Shown: piece by piece, positions 24,801 through 33,493 of the stretch
Position numbering within the stretch: the first letter of the stretch is position 1
Layout: the number at the start of each line of letters is the position of its first letter
Source: Erythrobacter sp. NAP1
GTDB lineage: Bacteria > Pseudomonadota > Alphaproteobacteria > Sphingomonadales > Sphingomonadaceae
Length of the DNA stretch: 64,000 bases
Direction: 5' to 3'
Assembly: GCF_000152865.1 (NCBI RefSeq)
Contig: NZ_CH672390.1
Location: forward strand, 2,087,468 to 2,151,467
Position numbers and translations under genes: made by a program
Notes under the pieces: generated by a model
Seen by the model: only the letters and a program-made list of their open reading frames with translations
Databases searched by the model: none
Told to the model about the DNA's origin: nothing

Positions 24801-26375
24801 ATGGTCCAGCCTTGCAACTCTCACCGCCGCCTTGGCTTTGCGCTCGCAGCGCTCGCCGCCGGCACCGCTCTTCATGCGCCCGCCAAGGCGGACGCCACCG
24901 CATCGTGCAACGTTGCAAGGGGGGCGGACTTCATCCTCCTCACCAGCGACGACAGTCTCGAATGCGGGGAGAACGCGGATGCCGACGGGGCGAATGCGAC
25001 AGCCGCCGGGAACGACGCGGTCGCCAGCGGGGACCTCAGCCTTGCGGTGGGCGATAGCGCCAGCGCAGCAGGGGACCGCGGGACGGCCGTGGGCCAGTTC
25101 GCGCAGGCAGGCAGCGTGAGCACCGATGCAAGCGCCAGCGCCTTCGGCCAGTCGGCACAGGCCACCGCCAGCGGGGCGACCGCTTTGGGCGCAGGCTCGG
25201 ATGCGACGGCGAGCAATGCGATCGCGATCGGCATCCTCTCGGTCGCCAGCGCCAGTGACACGGTCGCAGCGGGACGGCTTGCTCAGGCAAGCGCGGCGGA
25301 AGCCATCGCGATCGGCAAGTCGTCGAACGCATCGGGATTGGCTGCGATTGCGCTTGGCTCGGGGACCAGCGTCGCCGGGGCGAGAGCCGTTGCGATCGGC
25401 GACCTTGCCAACGCTCAAGGAGATGGCGGCGTGGCCCTTGGCGCAGGCGCGATTGCGCAAGGGCTCAACACCACCGCCATCGGCACCGGCGCGCAGGCCA
25501 TCCGCGCAGAGGCGCTCGCTATCGGAACGGGAGCCGTCGCATTCGACTTCAACAACGTCGCGATCGGGACGGGCGCACAATCGACAGCGCTCAACTCTAC
25601 TGCCTTCGGGAACAGGGCGCGGGCCACCGGGACCAGCTCGGGTGCGTTCGGACAGGAAGCTCAGGCGACCGGCACCTTCTCGACCACCACGGGCACTGCC
25701 TCGGTCGCGGCGGGACTGTCGAGCGCGGCTTACGGTGTGCTTGCAAGCGCGGTGGGCGATCAGGCGACGGCGCTCGGCGCCAACGCTTCGGCCAGCGCAG
25801 CGCGCGCGACGGCCATCGGGCAAGGAGCAGTGGCGGCCAACGCTGGTTCCACCGCCGTAGGTCAGGGAGCGGTGACGACAGCGGACAACCAGGTCGTGCT
25901 CGGCGGCGTGAGCACCTCGGTCAAGCTGGGTGACATCGCGGCAAGCACCGCAGCGCAGGTCGGACCGGTCGATGTCGTGACGGTGGATGCAAATGGCACG
26001 CTTGGCCGAGAAGAGGTGGTCAGCCCTCTCGCGGTCGAGAACGTACGGGTTGCGGTGAACTCGCTCGCCATGGTCTCGGATCGCCAGTTCGAGGCGCTAA
26101 CCTCGCGCGTTGCAGGCCTAGAATTCGCGCTCGAGGATCTGGACGAGCGCACCAGCGGAGGGATAGCCGCTGCGATGGCGATGGGTGGTGCAATGGTAGT
26201 GCCCGATTCCACCATCTCGCTCAGCGCAAATGTCTCGACCTATCAGGGCGAAGAGGGCTTCTCAGGCGCAGTCTCCGCGCGGCTAGGCGAGCGGCTCTAC
26301 GTCTCGGCCGCCATCGCCGGGTCGAGCGCGCCAGACAGCACTGGTGGCCGTGTCGGGGTGGCGTTCGGATTCTGA
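24801..26375 (+). CDS. YadA-like trimeric autotransporter adhesin
   Basis: 524 residues. A signal peptide (cut near PAKADA, about 31) is followed by a head of YadA-type 14-residue repeats (about 60-370; repeated motif like ATALGAGSDATASNAIAIG with SxAxG and A-x-A spacing). A short neck and linker (about 375-455, ADNQVVLGGVSTSVKLGDIA) leads to the C-terminal membrane anchor (about 460-524) ending in VGVAFGF, the terminal Phe of outer-membrane barrels. Expected to trimerise and bind surfaces. The coiled-coil stalk is very short. AGGTGAG precedes the ATG. Confidence 0.9.
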   Translation: MVQPCNSHRRLGFALAALAAGTALHAPAKADATASCNVARGADFILLTSDDSLECGENADADGANATAAGNDAVASGDLSLAVGDSASAAGDRGTAVGQFAQAGSVSTDASASAFGQSAQATASGATALGAGSDATASNAIAIGILSVASASDTVAAGRLAQASAAEAIAIGKSSNASGLAAIALGSGTSVAGARAVAIGDLANAQGDGGVALGAGAIAQGLNTTAIGTGAQAIRAEALAIGTGAVAFDFNNVAIGTGAQSTALNSTAFGNRARATGTSSGAFGQEAQATGTFSTTTGTASVAAGLSSAAYGVLASAVGDQATALGANASASAARATAIGQGAVAANAGSTAVGQGAVTTADNQVVLGGVSTSVKLGDIAASTAAQVGPVDVVTVDANGTLGREEVVSPLAVENVRVAVNSLAMVSDRQFEALTSRVAGLEFALEDLDERTSGGIAAAMAMGGAMVVPDSTISLSANVSTYQGEEGFSGAVSARLGERLYVSAAIAGSSAPDSTGGRVGVAFGF

Positions 26376-26388
26376 GGGCTTGTGCACC

Positions 26389-27375
26389 CTAGCGGTCCGC
26401 TACAACGCCATCGACGAGGCAATGACGGTCGCCTCGACGCGCGACGTGAAAGCCGCGCTCGGCGACAAGCGCGCTTTCGGCGCTTTGCGGCTCACGGATG
26501 GGGTTGGTGTGATTGTAGTGGATGAAGTGAACCTTGGCGCGCTCGGCCTCGGGCAGATGGGCCAGTCGCTCCATGGTTGAGCTGACGCGCGGGTGCGGAA
26601 TGGCGCTCATATCCCTTCCGGGCAGTTCGTTATCGTCGAAGAAGGTCGCATCGACGAAAGCGAAATCGACCCGCGCGATCAAGGCCTCGAGGCTGTCCCC
26701 GCTCATCTCCTCCCACTCGTCCCAGCTGTCGAGATCGGGTATGAAAACGACGCGCTTGCCGGTGCTGGACATCTGAAAGCCAACCGTCTCTGAGTATTCA
26801 TCGCGGTGCGGAACGCGCATGGGCGTGACGCTGAAGTTGTCGGACAGTTTGACGGGCTGCTCATCGGCGAGCTCGACCAGATCGATGTTACCGAACTCTA
26901 CGAGCTGGCTCCAAGGGCCGTTCACGCGAAGGAACTGCGCCATACGAGGCATCGCGAATACACGCTGCCCATCGGCGCCTGCGCTTTCAACGCCGAACTG
27001 CGCAAGGCCAAGATAGTGCCCGATGTGAGCGTGCGTCACGAACACTGCATCAAGCCCCAGACTGCCCGGCGTGCTGGCGTCGCCTGCCTCGATCCGGTCC
27101 AGCGCATGAACCTGCTCCGTAATGGCAGGCGTTGCCTCGAAGAGGTATCGCTGGCCCGCAGCCCGGTCGACTATGCCAAGCGCGGTCGGCAACAAGGGCG
27201 GAGCCTCATCCAAAGGATTGCCAAGCTGAGGCGCCCCTGCATCCTGTCCCGCGCCCAGCACCACCAGTTCGAGAGCACATGTCGGTTCCTGATGCCCATC
27301 AGAAACGGTTGCCGATGAAGTGGCCGATGCCGCGCTGACAATTGCGGCGAGCGCCGCCAGCGGACGCAGGATCAT
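26389..27375 (-). CDS. PqqB-like MBL-fold hydrolase, secreted
   Basis: 328 residues with a signal peptide (cut about residue 22). PqqB-like features: LVVLGAGQDAGAPQLGNP at the start of the fold, VTHAHIGHYLGLAQFG metal motif, VVFIPDLDSWDEWEE, and FVDATFFDDNELPGRDM, then HFIHYNHTNP. PqqB homologues in non-PQQ gene settings are probably generic MBL hydrolases; no pqqA/C/D/E genes are here. Its ATG overlaps the amidohydrolase stop (ATGA), so both act in one operon, possibly on a common substrate. Confidence 0.8.
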   Translation of the reverse strand: MILRPLAALAAIVSAASATSSATVSDGHQEPTCALELVVLGAGQDAGAPQLGNPLDEAPPLLPTALGIVDRAAGQRYLFEATPAITEQVHALDRIEAGDASTPGSLGLDAVFVTHAHIGHYLGLAQFGVESAGADGQRVFAMPRMAQFLRVNGPWSQLVEFGNIDLVELADEQPVKLSDNFSVTPMRVPHRDEYSETVGFQMSSTGKRVVFIPDLDSWDEWEEMSGDSLEALIARVDFAFVDATFFDDNELPGRDMSAIPHPRVSSTMERLAHLPEAERAKVHFIHYNHTNPIREPQSAESALVAERGFHVARRGDRHCLVDGVVADR

Positions 27376-28703
27376 TCGATCACGCGACCGCGCACCATCA
27401 CCCAGTCGACATTTTCAAGCACCGTTGCATCGGCAATCGGATTGCCATCGACCGCGATGATGTCGGCTGAATAGCCTGGTGTCAGCTGACCGATCTGGTC
27501 GCTCATCCCGAGAATGTCGGCAGCGACGGTGGTGGCGCTGGCAAGAGCTTCGCGGCTCGACATTCCGCCGCGCATCATGAGGCCGAACTCGCCAGCGTTG
27601 AGACCGTGCGGGAAAACGCCCGCATCGGTCCCGAATGCGATCCTCACGCCGTTTGCACGGGCGCGCTCGATGATAGTGTCGGCGACCTTGGCGACCTCGC
27701 GGATCTTGGCTTCGACCACCGGAGTGTAGAAGCCCTTGCCAAGGTTCTGGCGGATGCCGTCAAAGGCCATCAGGGTCGGCACGAGCGTGGTGCCGCTCTC
27801 ATTCATCGCCTGAGCGGCGGCATCGTCGATATAGGTTCCGTGCTCGATCGTATGAACACCGGCGCGGGCTGCAGCCTCAATCCCGCGAGCGCCGTGTGCG
27901 TGCGCCGCGACTTTCAGGCCGAGGCTCTCTGCCGTATCGACGATCGCCTTCATCTCCTCGTCCGAGAAATGCGCTTCGAGCCCGCGCCCCTGTTGCGAGA
28001 GGACGCCGCCGGTCGCGGTGATCTTGATGAGATCGGCACCGTACTGCGAGGCGAGCCGGACCTTTGATGCGCACTCGACCGGACCGGTGCAGGTAAAGCC
28101 TGAATCGAGCACATCATTCACATGCTCGACAAAGCCATTGGTGTCGCCATGCCCGCCGATGATCGAGATGGTGCGAGCGCTGGTGACGACGCGCGGTCCG
28201 GGCGCAAGCCCCTCTGCGGTTGCACGGCGAAGCATCTGTGTCACTTGATCGGTGCGCGAACCGAGATCGCGCACGGTGGTAAAGCCCGCGAGCGCGGTGA
28301 TGCGCGCATTCTTGGCAGCGATCAGTGTGAAGTATTCAGGCGGGGTCGTCGCTGCCCGCCAGAATTCACCCGACGGATCGCCAGAAAGGTGAGTGTGCAG
28401 GTCGATCAGGCCGGGCAACACGGTCTTGTCGGACAGATCGACATAGTCCCACACCCATTCGCCCGCCTCATTCGTGGCTGCTGCTTCGTAGCCGCGCGCC
28501 TGATCGCTGTCCGAAGCAACGATGTCGTGGATGCGACCGTCCTTCACGATAATATAGCTGGGCCCTGACGGCTCGCTCGCCGCATCGGTGATGACGCTGC
28601 CAGCATCGATCAGCGTTTCGGCAAAGGCCGGCGACGCGGCCATCGTCGCGAGGCCCACGGCGGTTCCTACAAGCGCGCTCCGAATGGTCTTGAGCAGTCC
28701 CAT
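27372..28703 (-). CDS. Secreted amidohydrolase (imidazolonepropionase/prolidase-like)
   Basis: 443 residues with a signal peptide (cut near PAFAET). Binuclear amidohydrolase motifs: VLPGLIDLHTHLSGDP (HxH), the Lys/Glu of DLIKITATGGV, VAAHAHGARGIEAA (His), IEHGTY (His) and AFGTDAGVFPHG (Asp). This subgroup is usually annotated as Xaa-Pro dipeptidase-like or carboxypeptidase; substrates of homologues are N-acyl or peptide bonds. GGGAGAGAGAT precedes ATG 28703. Operonic with the PqqB-like hydrolase. Confidence 0.88.
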   Translation of the reverse strand: MGLLKTIRSALVGTAVGLATMAASPAFAETLIDAGSVITDAASEPSGPSYIIVKDGRIHDIVASDSDQARGYEAAATNEAGEWVWDYVDLSDKTVLPGLIDLHTHLSGDPSGEFWRAATTPPEYFTLIAAKNARITALAGFTTVRDLGSRTDQVTQMLRRATAEGLAPGPRVVTSARTISIIGGHGDTNGFVEHVNDVLDSGFTCTGPVECASKVRLASQYGADLIKITATGGVLSQQGRGLEAHFSDEEMKAIVDTAESLGLKVAAHAHGARGIEAAARAGVHTIEHGTYIDDAAAQAMNESGTTLVPTLMAFDGIRQNLGKGFYTPVVEAKIREVAKVADTIIERARANGVRIAFGTDAGVFPHGLNAGEFGLMMRGGMSSREALASATTVAADILGMSDQIGQLTPGYSADIIAVDGNPIADATVLENVDWVMVRGRVIE

Positions 28704-28867
28704 ATCTCTCTCCCTGCTTCTCTTGATCCCCGAAATGCAGGTGATGCCGCTGTCCAGCCGTGCTGACAACCCCTGCCCGTTAAGCGCGCTCGACATTTGC
28801 GATTCATCCGGTGGTCGCTATTACGGCGCGCATTGTCTGGAATTTGAGAGGACTGTACGACAAACCC

Positions 28868-30940
28868 ATGAACCGACTGACCGTTGCTACCGCCGCGCTG
28901 TTCGCGACCGCTTCGCTGACCGCCACCGCACATGCCCGCCCGATGACTCCCGAAGACGTCGCTAAGATCGAAAGCGTTGGCGCCATCGCCATTTCGCCCG
29001 ACGGCACGCGCATCGCCTACACCACCGGCAGCCTGCCCGACGTCACCGAAGGCGAGGACAATGGTGGATTCAAGTCGCAGCTCAGCATTGCCACCGGCCC
29101 CGATATCGCGCGCCAATTCCTGCCCGAAGACGTGTCGCCGGGCGATGTTTCGTTCTCGCCCGATGGCCGGATGCTCACCTTCACCTGGTCGAAGGATGAC
29201 GAGGACACCGCCGTTTGGGGCGTGCCTGTCGATGGCGGCACCTACATGAAACTCGCTGCGGTCAAGGACAGCGGCGTTCGCGATTACCGCTTCAGCCCGG
29301 ATGGCCGCACGATCTACATGATGGTCGGCCCGGCCAAGGACGAACAGCGCGAGGCGCAAGCCAAGGGCGGCTTCACGAGCAAGGTTTACGAGGAAGAATT
29401 CCGCCCTGCTCGCATGTTCGCCGCAAACATCATGATGGATGGCGAGATCGACGAGGAGCCGCGTGAGATCGCGCTGCCTGGCTACGTCTCGGCATTCGAC
29501 ATCGCGCCTGACGGATCGTTCGGCATCATCGAGACAACGCCGACCCCGCTGGTCGACGACAGCTACACCTCAAAGCGGGTGAACGTCATCGACCTTGCAA
29601 GCGGCGATGTGCGCGCGGTTGTAGAAACGCCGGGCAAGCTCGGCGACGTCGAGATTTCGCCGGATGGGTCGCAGCTTTCGCTGATTGCTGGGGTCGACAT
29701 GAACGATCCGGCTGCAACGACGCTGCACCTCGTCGATACAGCCACTGGCGATTTTCGCGCAATCAACGCGGGCGAGCCGCTTGCCACTGTCGATGCTGAA
29801 TGGCTGTCCGACGGACGACTGATGACGGTCGTGCACCGCGGTGTTCAGTCCGAGGTGCACGTCCACAATGCCGATGGCACCCTCGCTGAAGTCATCGATC
29901 CGGGCGAGCTGATCCTCACCGGGGTCGAAGCAGCAGGCGACCACGTCGCCTTCACCGCCAATGCCCCGCAACATCCGACCGAGCTCTTCGTCTGGAACAA
30001 CGGCGCTTTCGAACGCTGGACCGAGCATAATGAGTGGCTGTCCGAGATCACCTTCGGCGAACAGCGCGCCTACACCTTCACCGCGACCGACGGCCAGGAA
30101 GTCGAAGGCGTGCTGATCCTGCCGGTCGGCGGCGTTCCCGAAGGCGGCGCCCCGACGATCATGAATGTCCATGGCGGGCCGGAAGCGCACGATTCGAACG
30201 GCTGGCAGACCGCCTATTCGAAGCCGGGCCATGTTGCCGCGGGTCAGGGCTATGCCGTGTTCCTGCCGAACTATCGCGGCTCGACCGGCTATGGCACCGC
30301 TTTCTCGAAGCAGCACCAGGGCCGCTACACCGACCCGGAATTCCGCGACATCGTCGATGCGAAGAATGCGCTTGCCGCTGACGGCATCACCGATCCCGAT
30401 CGCACCGGCATCACCGGCGGATCGTATGGCGGTTATGCAAGCGCCTGGGGTGCGACCTACTATTCGGCTGAGTTCGCAGCGAGCGTCATGTTCGTCGGCA
30501 TCTCGGACCAGATCAGCAAGTTCGGCACCACCGACATCCCTTACGAGATGTACAACGTTCACAGTCTCGCATGGCCGTGGGACAACTGGCAGAAGATGCT
30601 TGAGGTTTCGCCGATCTACTACACCGACCGTGCTGAAACCCCGCTGCTGATCATGCACGGCGAAGAAGACACGCGCGTCGATCCGTCTCAGTCGATGGAG
30701 CTTTATCGCTTCATCAAGGTGCGTAAGCCCGACACGCCGCTGCGTCTCGTGTTCTTCCCTGGCGAAGGGCACGGCAACCGGATGGCTTCGCACCGCTATG
30801 ACTATAACCTGCGCATGATGGAATGGTTCGACACCTATCTGAAGACCGGCGACCGCGACGCTGAAATGCCGCCTGCGCGCCCGCAACTGGCCGAAGGCGC
30901 CAAGGGCGCTAGTGCTGAAGAGGACGACAGCGAGGACTGA
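28868..30940 (+). CDS. S9 family prolyl oligopeptidase/dipeptidyl aminopeptidase
   Basis: 690 residues with a signal peptide (cut near AHARPM, about 21). A beta-propeller (about 30-400) with WD-like FSPDGR repeats precedes the hydrolase domain with the catalytic Ser in GGSYGGYAS, the Asp in MHGEEDTRVDPSQS and the His in GEGHGNR. Expected to cleave oligopeptides in the periplasm. Divergent from the amidohydrolase/PqqB-like operon and followed by a strong terminator. The neighbouring secreted hydrolases suggest a peptide-scavenging region. Confidence 0.93.
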   Translation: MNRLTVATAALFATASLTATAHARPMTPEDVAKIESVGAIAISPDGTRIAYTTGSLPDVTEGEDNGGFKSQLSIATGPDIARQFLPEDVSPGDVSFSPDGRMLTFTWSKDDEDTAVWGVPVDGGTYMKLAAVKDSGVRDYRFSPDGRTIYMMVGPAKDEQREAQAKGGFTSKVYEEEFRPARMFAANIMMDGEIDEEPREIALPGYVSAFDIAPDGSFGIIETTPTPLVDDSYTSKRVNVIDLASGDVRAVVETPGKLGDVEISPDGSQLSLIAGVDMNDPAATTLHLVDTATGDFRAINAGEPLATVDAEWLSDGRLMTVVHRGVQSEVHVHNADGTLAEVIDPGELILTGVEAAGDHVAFTANAPQHPTELFVWNNGAFERWTEHNEWLSEITFGEQRAYTFTATDGQEVEGVLILPVGGVPEGGAPTIMNVHGGPEAHDSNGWQTAYSKPGHVAAGQGYAVFLPNYRGSTGYGTAFSKQHQGRYTDPEFRDIVDAKNALAADGITDPDRTGITGGSYGGYASAWGATYYSAEFAASVMFVGISDQISKFGTTDIPYEMYNVHSLAWPWDNWQKMLEVSPIYYTDRAETPLLIMHGEEDTRVDPSQSMELYRFIKVRKPDTPLRLVFFPGEGHGNRMASHRYDYNLRMMEWFDTYLKTGDRDAEMPPARPQLAEGAKGASAEEDDSED

Positions 30941-30963
30941 TCGCCGTCGAAGTCAGATAAAGG

Positions 30964-30990
30964 AAGGGCCGCCCGGCTAGGCGGCCCTTT
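30964..30990 (+). terminator. Intrinsic terminator after the S9 peptidase gene
   Basis: Ten-pair stem AAGGGCCGCC / GGCGGCCCTT with loop CGGCTA, followed by T and a T-rich stretch. It may also serve the convergent MipA/OmpV gene in the other direction because the stem is symmetrical. Confidence 0.85.
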
Positions 30991-31035
30991 CGCCTTTTGA
31001 GCTCAAGCAAATCGGCCCGGAAGGGCGCTCACAGA

Positions 31036-32034
31036 TTAGAACGTGTACCCAAGCCCGATGCCGCCGATGAACTGGTTGGCGCTGCCACGGTCTACGGTGA
31101 ACGGGGTGTCAGCGGCATCGCCTACAAGCCGCGTGTAGCCAGCGACGGTGTAAATGTTCAGGCCGCCGTTCAAAGCATTGCCATCGAGGTCGAAGGTGAG
31201 GATCGCGATTGAACCGACGCTGTTCAGCCCGCCATCGGCGGTAAACTCGGCAAGCCCCGTCGCTGCCGCATCGGCGGGCGTGACGGTGTAATAATAGTCG
31301 GCAAAGTCATCGTCGACGAAGCTTGCATTGACGCTCAATTGCAGGGCGGCGCTGTTCCCGAACGGCCTGAAATAGCTGATACCGGGTTCGAACAGCATGC
31401 CGTTATGTGCATCGAGAACATCCCAGCGAACCTGCGCGTTGAGGGTGATACTGTCGCGCTCTGCGAAGATCCCGGGAAAGCTCACGCCGCCATTGACGCC
31501 CACTTCGATTGCCACATCGAGCTCGGTTGCAAGCTCGACCACCTCGTCTTCGATCTGGTTTGCCCGGTCATTGCGAAAACGGAAGGACGGGCCGAACGAG
31601 AAGCTTGTCTCGGGCGGCATCAGCGAAGGGCCCTGTGAAAGCAGGTCGAGATTGAAGCCGGGACCGTTCGGGCTGATCCCGACACCGGCCACGCGCCCGA
31701 CAATCAGCGGTAGCGGGAAAACGACGTAATCGTCCGATCCCGAATAGCTTGGAACAAGCCCTGCCCCGATCCCCACGGTCGCCCATGTTTCGTCGAATAC
31801 GAACTTGAATGGCGCAACGCCCGACGGCGGGCCGCTCGTCACTGGCCCCTGGGGTGGACGCTCCTGCTGGGGAACACCCTCAGCGCTTTCTGGTGCGGTA
31901 TCTTCTGGCTCGCTGGCAGCATCGGCAAGGTCGAAACCGGTCAGATCATCGCCAGTTTCGGCCGCCGCAGGGGCCGCAAAGAGGGCCGAAAGCGCGAGAG
32001 CGGGTACAGCGAGCATTCGGGGAGCGGGGTACAA
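31036..32034 (-). CDS. MipA/OmpV family outer membrane protein
   Basis: 332 residues from TTG 32034, which has GGAG six bases upstream and gives a complete signal peptide (cut near APAAAETG). ATG 32016 would start too late for a normal signal sequence. After an acidic Pro-rich linker the barrel carries the MipA/OmpV pattern: TWATVGIGAGLVPSYSGSDDYVVFPLP and a late FIGGIGLGYTF end with terminal Phe. Members act as scaffolds for peptidoglycan synthesis or as porins. It is divergent from crtY, sharing a 180-base upstream region. Confidence 0.85.
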   Translation of the reverse strand: MYPAPRMLAVPALALSALFAAPAAAETGDDLTGFDLADAASEPEDTAPESAEGVPQQERPPQGPVTSGPPSGVAPFKFVFDETWATVGIGAGLVPSYSGSDDYVVFPLPLIVGRVAGVGISPNGPGFNLDLLSQGPSLMPPETSFSFGPSFRFRNDRANQIEDEVVELATELDVAIEVGVNGGVSFPGIFAERDSITLNAQVRWDVLDAHNGMLFEPGISYFRPFGNSAALQLSVNASFVDDDFADYYYTVTPADAAATGLAEFTADGGLNSVGSIAILTFDLDGNALNGGLNIYTVAGYTRLVGDAADTPFTVDRGSANQFIGGIGLGYTF

Positions 32035-32215
32035 GGGTGTCTCCAGTCGGGGATAGGGTGTAGAGTGCGCGCGAGAATTGATGCACACAATGCACTTAGA
32101 GGCGAGCGGTTCCGGTTGCATGACACCCCGAGCACACCGTGCGCAAGGCCTGCCGGGATCAAAATCCAGCGCGTCATTGCCCCTGCCCTCACCAGCGCCT
32201 AGGGCCTTGAAACAG

Positions 32216-33493
32216 ATGAGCGACTCACAATTCGATTGCGTCATTGTTGGCGGAGGCCTTGCTGGCGGGCTGATCGCGCTTGCGCTGCACAAGGCGCGGC
32301 CCAATTATCGCATCGCCCTCGTCGAAGCGGGTCGCGTGGTGGGCGGCAACCATCGCTGGAGCTGGTTCGACAGCGACCTTTCCGCGAAGGGCCGCGAATT
32401 GCTCTCCGCCTTTCGTCAAACCGGCTGGGACGACGGATATGAGGTCCGCTTTCCAAAGTATCGCCGCAAGCTCAAGACGGCCTACCGTTCAATGGCATCG
32501 GCCGATTTCCATGAAGGGCTTTTGCGCGAACTGCCTGAAAGCGCGCTTTATCTTGGTCGCAAGGCGGTGGGTCTCGATGCGAGCGGCGTCGATCTTGCGG
32601 CGCCAGAATTCGGAGAACCCGAGCGACTCAATGCGCGCAGCGTGATCGACTGCCGCAGCTTCAAGCCGAGCCCGCATCTCAATGGTGGCTGGCAGGTCTT
32701 TCTTGGCCGCCACATCCGTTTGAGCGAACCGCACGGGCAGGAGCGTCCGGTAATCATGGATGCGACGGTCGACCAGCATGCGCCGCATGGCAACGGTTCG
32801 GCCTATCGGTTCGTCTATGTCCTGCCATTGGGCGCGCACGACGTCTTCCTCGAAGATACCTATTACGCCGACGATCCGATGCTCGATCGCAGCGCGCTGT
32901 CGGGCCGGATCGATCAATATGCCAGCAAACACGGTTGGCAGGATGGCGCAATCGTTGGACACGAGGCAGGCGTGCTCCCGGTCCTGACCGGCGGTGATTT
33001 CTCAGCCTATCAGGATACTATCCGCATTCCTGGCGTCGCAGTTGCGGGCGCTCGCGGCGGCTTCACTCACCCGCTGACCAGCTACACGATGTGTGTCGCG
33101 GTTGAAAATGCGCTCGCAGTTGCTGACAACGCCGATCTTTCGGGTGAGCAACTCGCAGCTTTGTTCGAGGTTCGCGCACGCCGCCACTGGCGCAAGACCG
33201 GCTATTATCGCCTGCTCGCCCGCTTCCTGTTCTTCGCCGCCCGGCCAGAGCGGCGGGTCAAGGTCTTTCAGCGCTTCTACCGGCTGCGCGAAGGGCTGAT
33301 CGAACGCTTTTACGCGGCCCGCTCAAATCCTTTTGACAAGGTCCGCGTCCTGTGGGGCGAGCCTCCCGTACCTATCCCAAGCGCGATCACCGCCATGTTT
33401 AAACGCGGCGCGCCTCTCAAAACAGATGCGCAAACGGAGTTTGGACACTCTGAGTTTGCACAAAACGAAATTCCAGCGGAGAATGAGGCATGA
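32216..33493 (+). CDS. crtY: Lycopene beta-cyclase
   Basis: 425 residues. N-terminal FAD/NAD(P)-binding motif VIVGGGLAGGLIALAL (residues 9-24) then GGNHRWSWFDSDL, characteristic of bacterial CrtY, and later VLPVLTGGDF and GARGGFTHPLTSYTM segments. It cyclises both ends of lycopene to beta-carotene at the inner membrane. ATG 32216 is in the family position. The stop overlaps the crtI start by four bases (ATGA). First gene of the carotenoid operon, preceding crtI, two short genes and crtB. Confidence 0.95.
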   Translation: MSDSQFDCVIVGGGLAGGLIALALHKARPNYRIALVEAGRVVGGNHRWSWFDSDLSAKGRELLSAFRQTGWDDGYEVRFPKYRRKLKTAYRSMASADFHEGLLRELPESALYLGRKAVGLDASGVDLAAPEFGEPERLNARSVIDCRSFKPSPHLNGGWQVFLGRHIRLSEPHGQERPVIMDATVDQHAPHGNGSAYRFVYVLPLGAHDVFLEDTYYADDPMLDRSALSGRIDQYASKHGWQDGAIVGHEAGVLPVLTGGDFSAYQDTIRIPGVAVAGARGGFTHPLTSYTMCVAVENALAVADNADLSGEQLAALFEVRARRHWRKTGYYRLLARFLFFAARPERRVKVFQRFYRLREGLIERFYAARSNPFDKVRVLWGEPPVPIPSAITAMFKRGAPLKTDAQTEFGHSEFAQNEIPAENEA

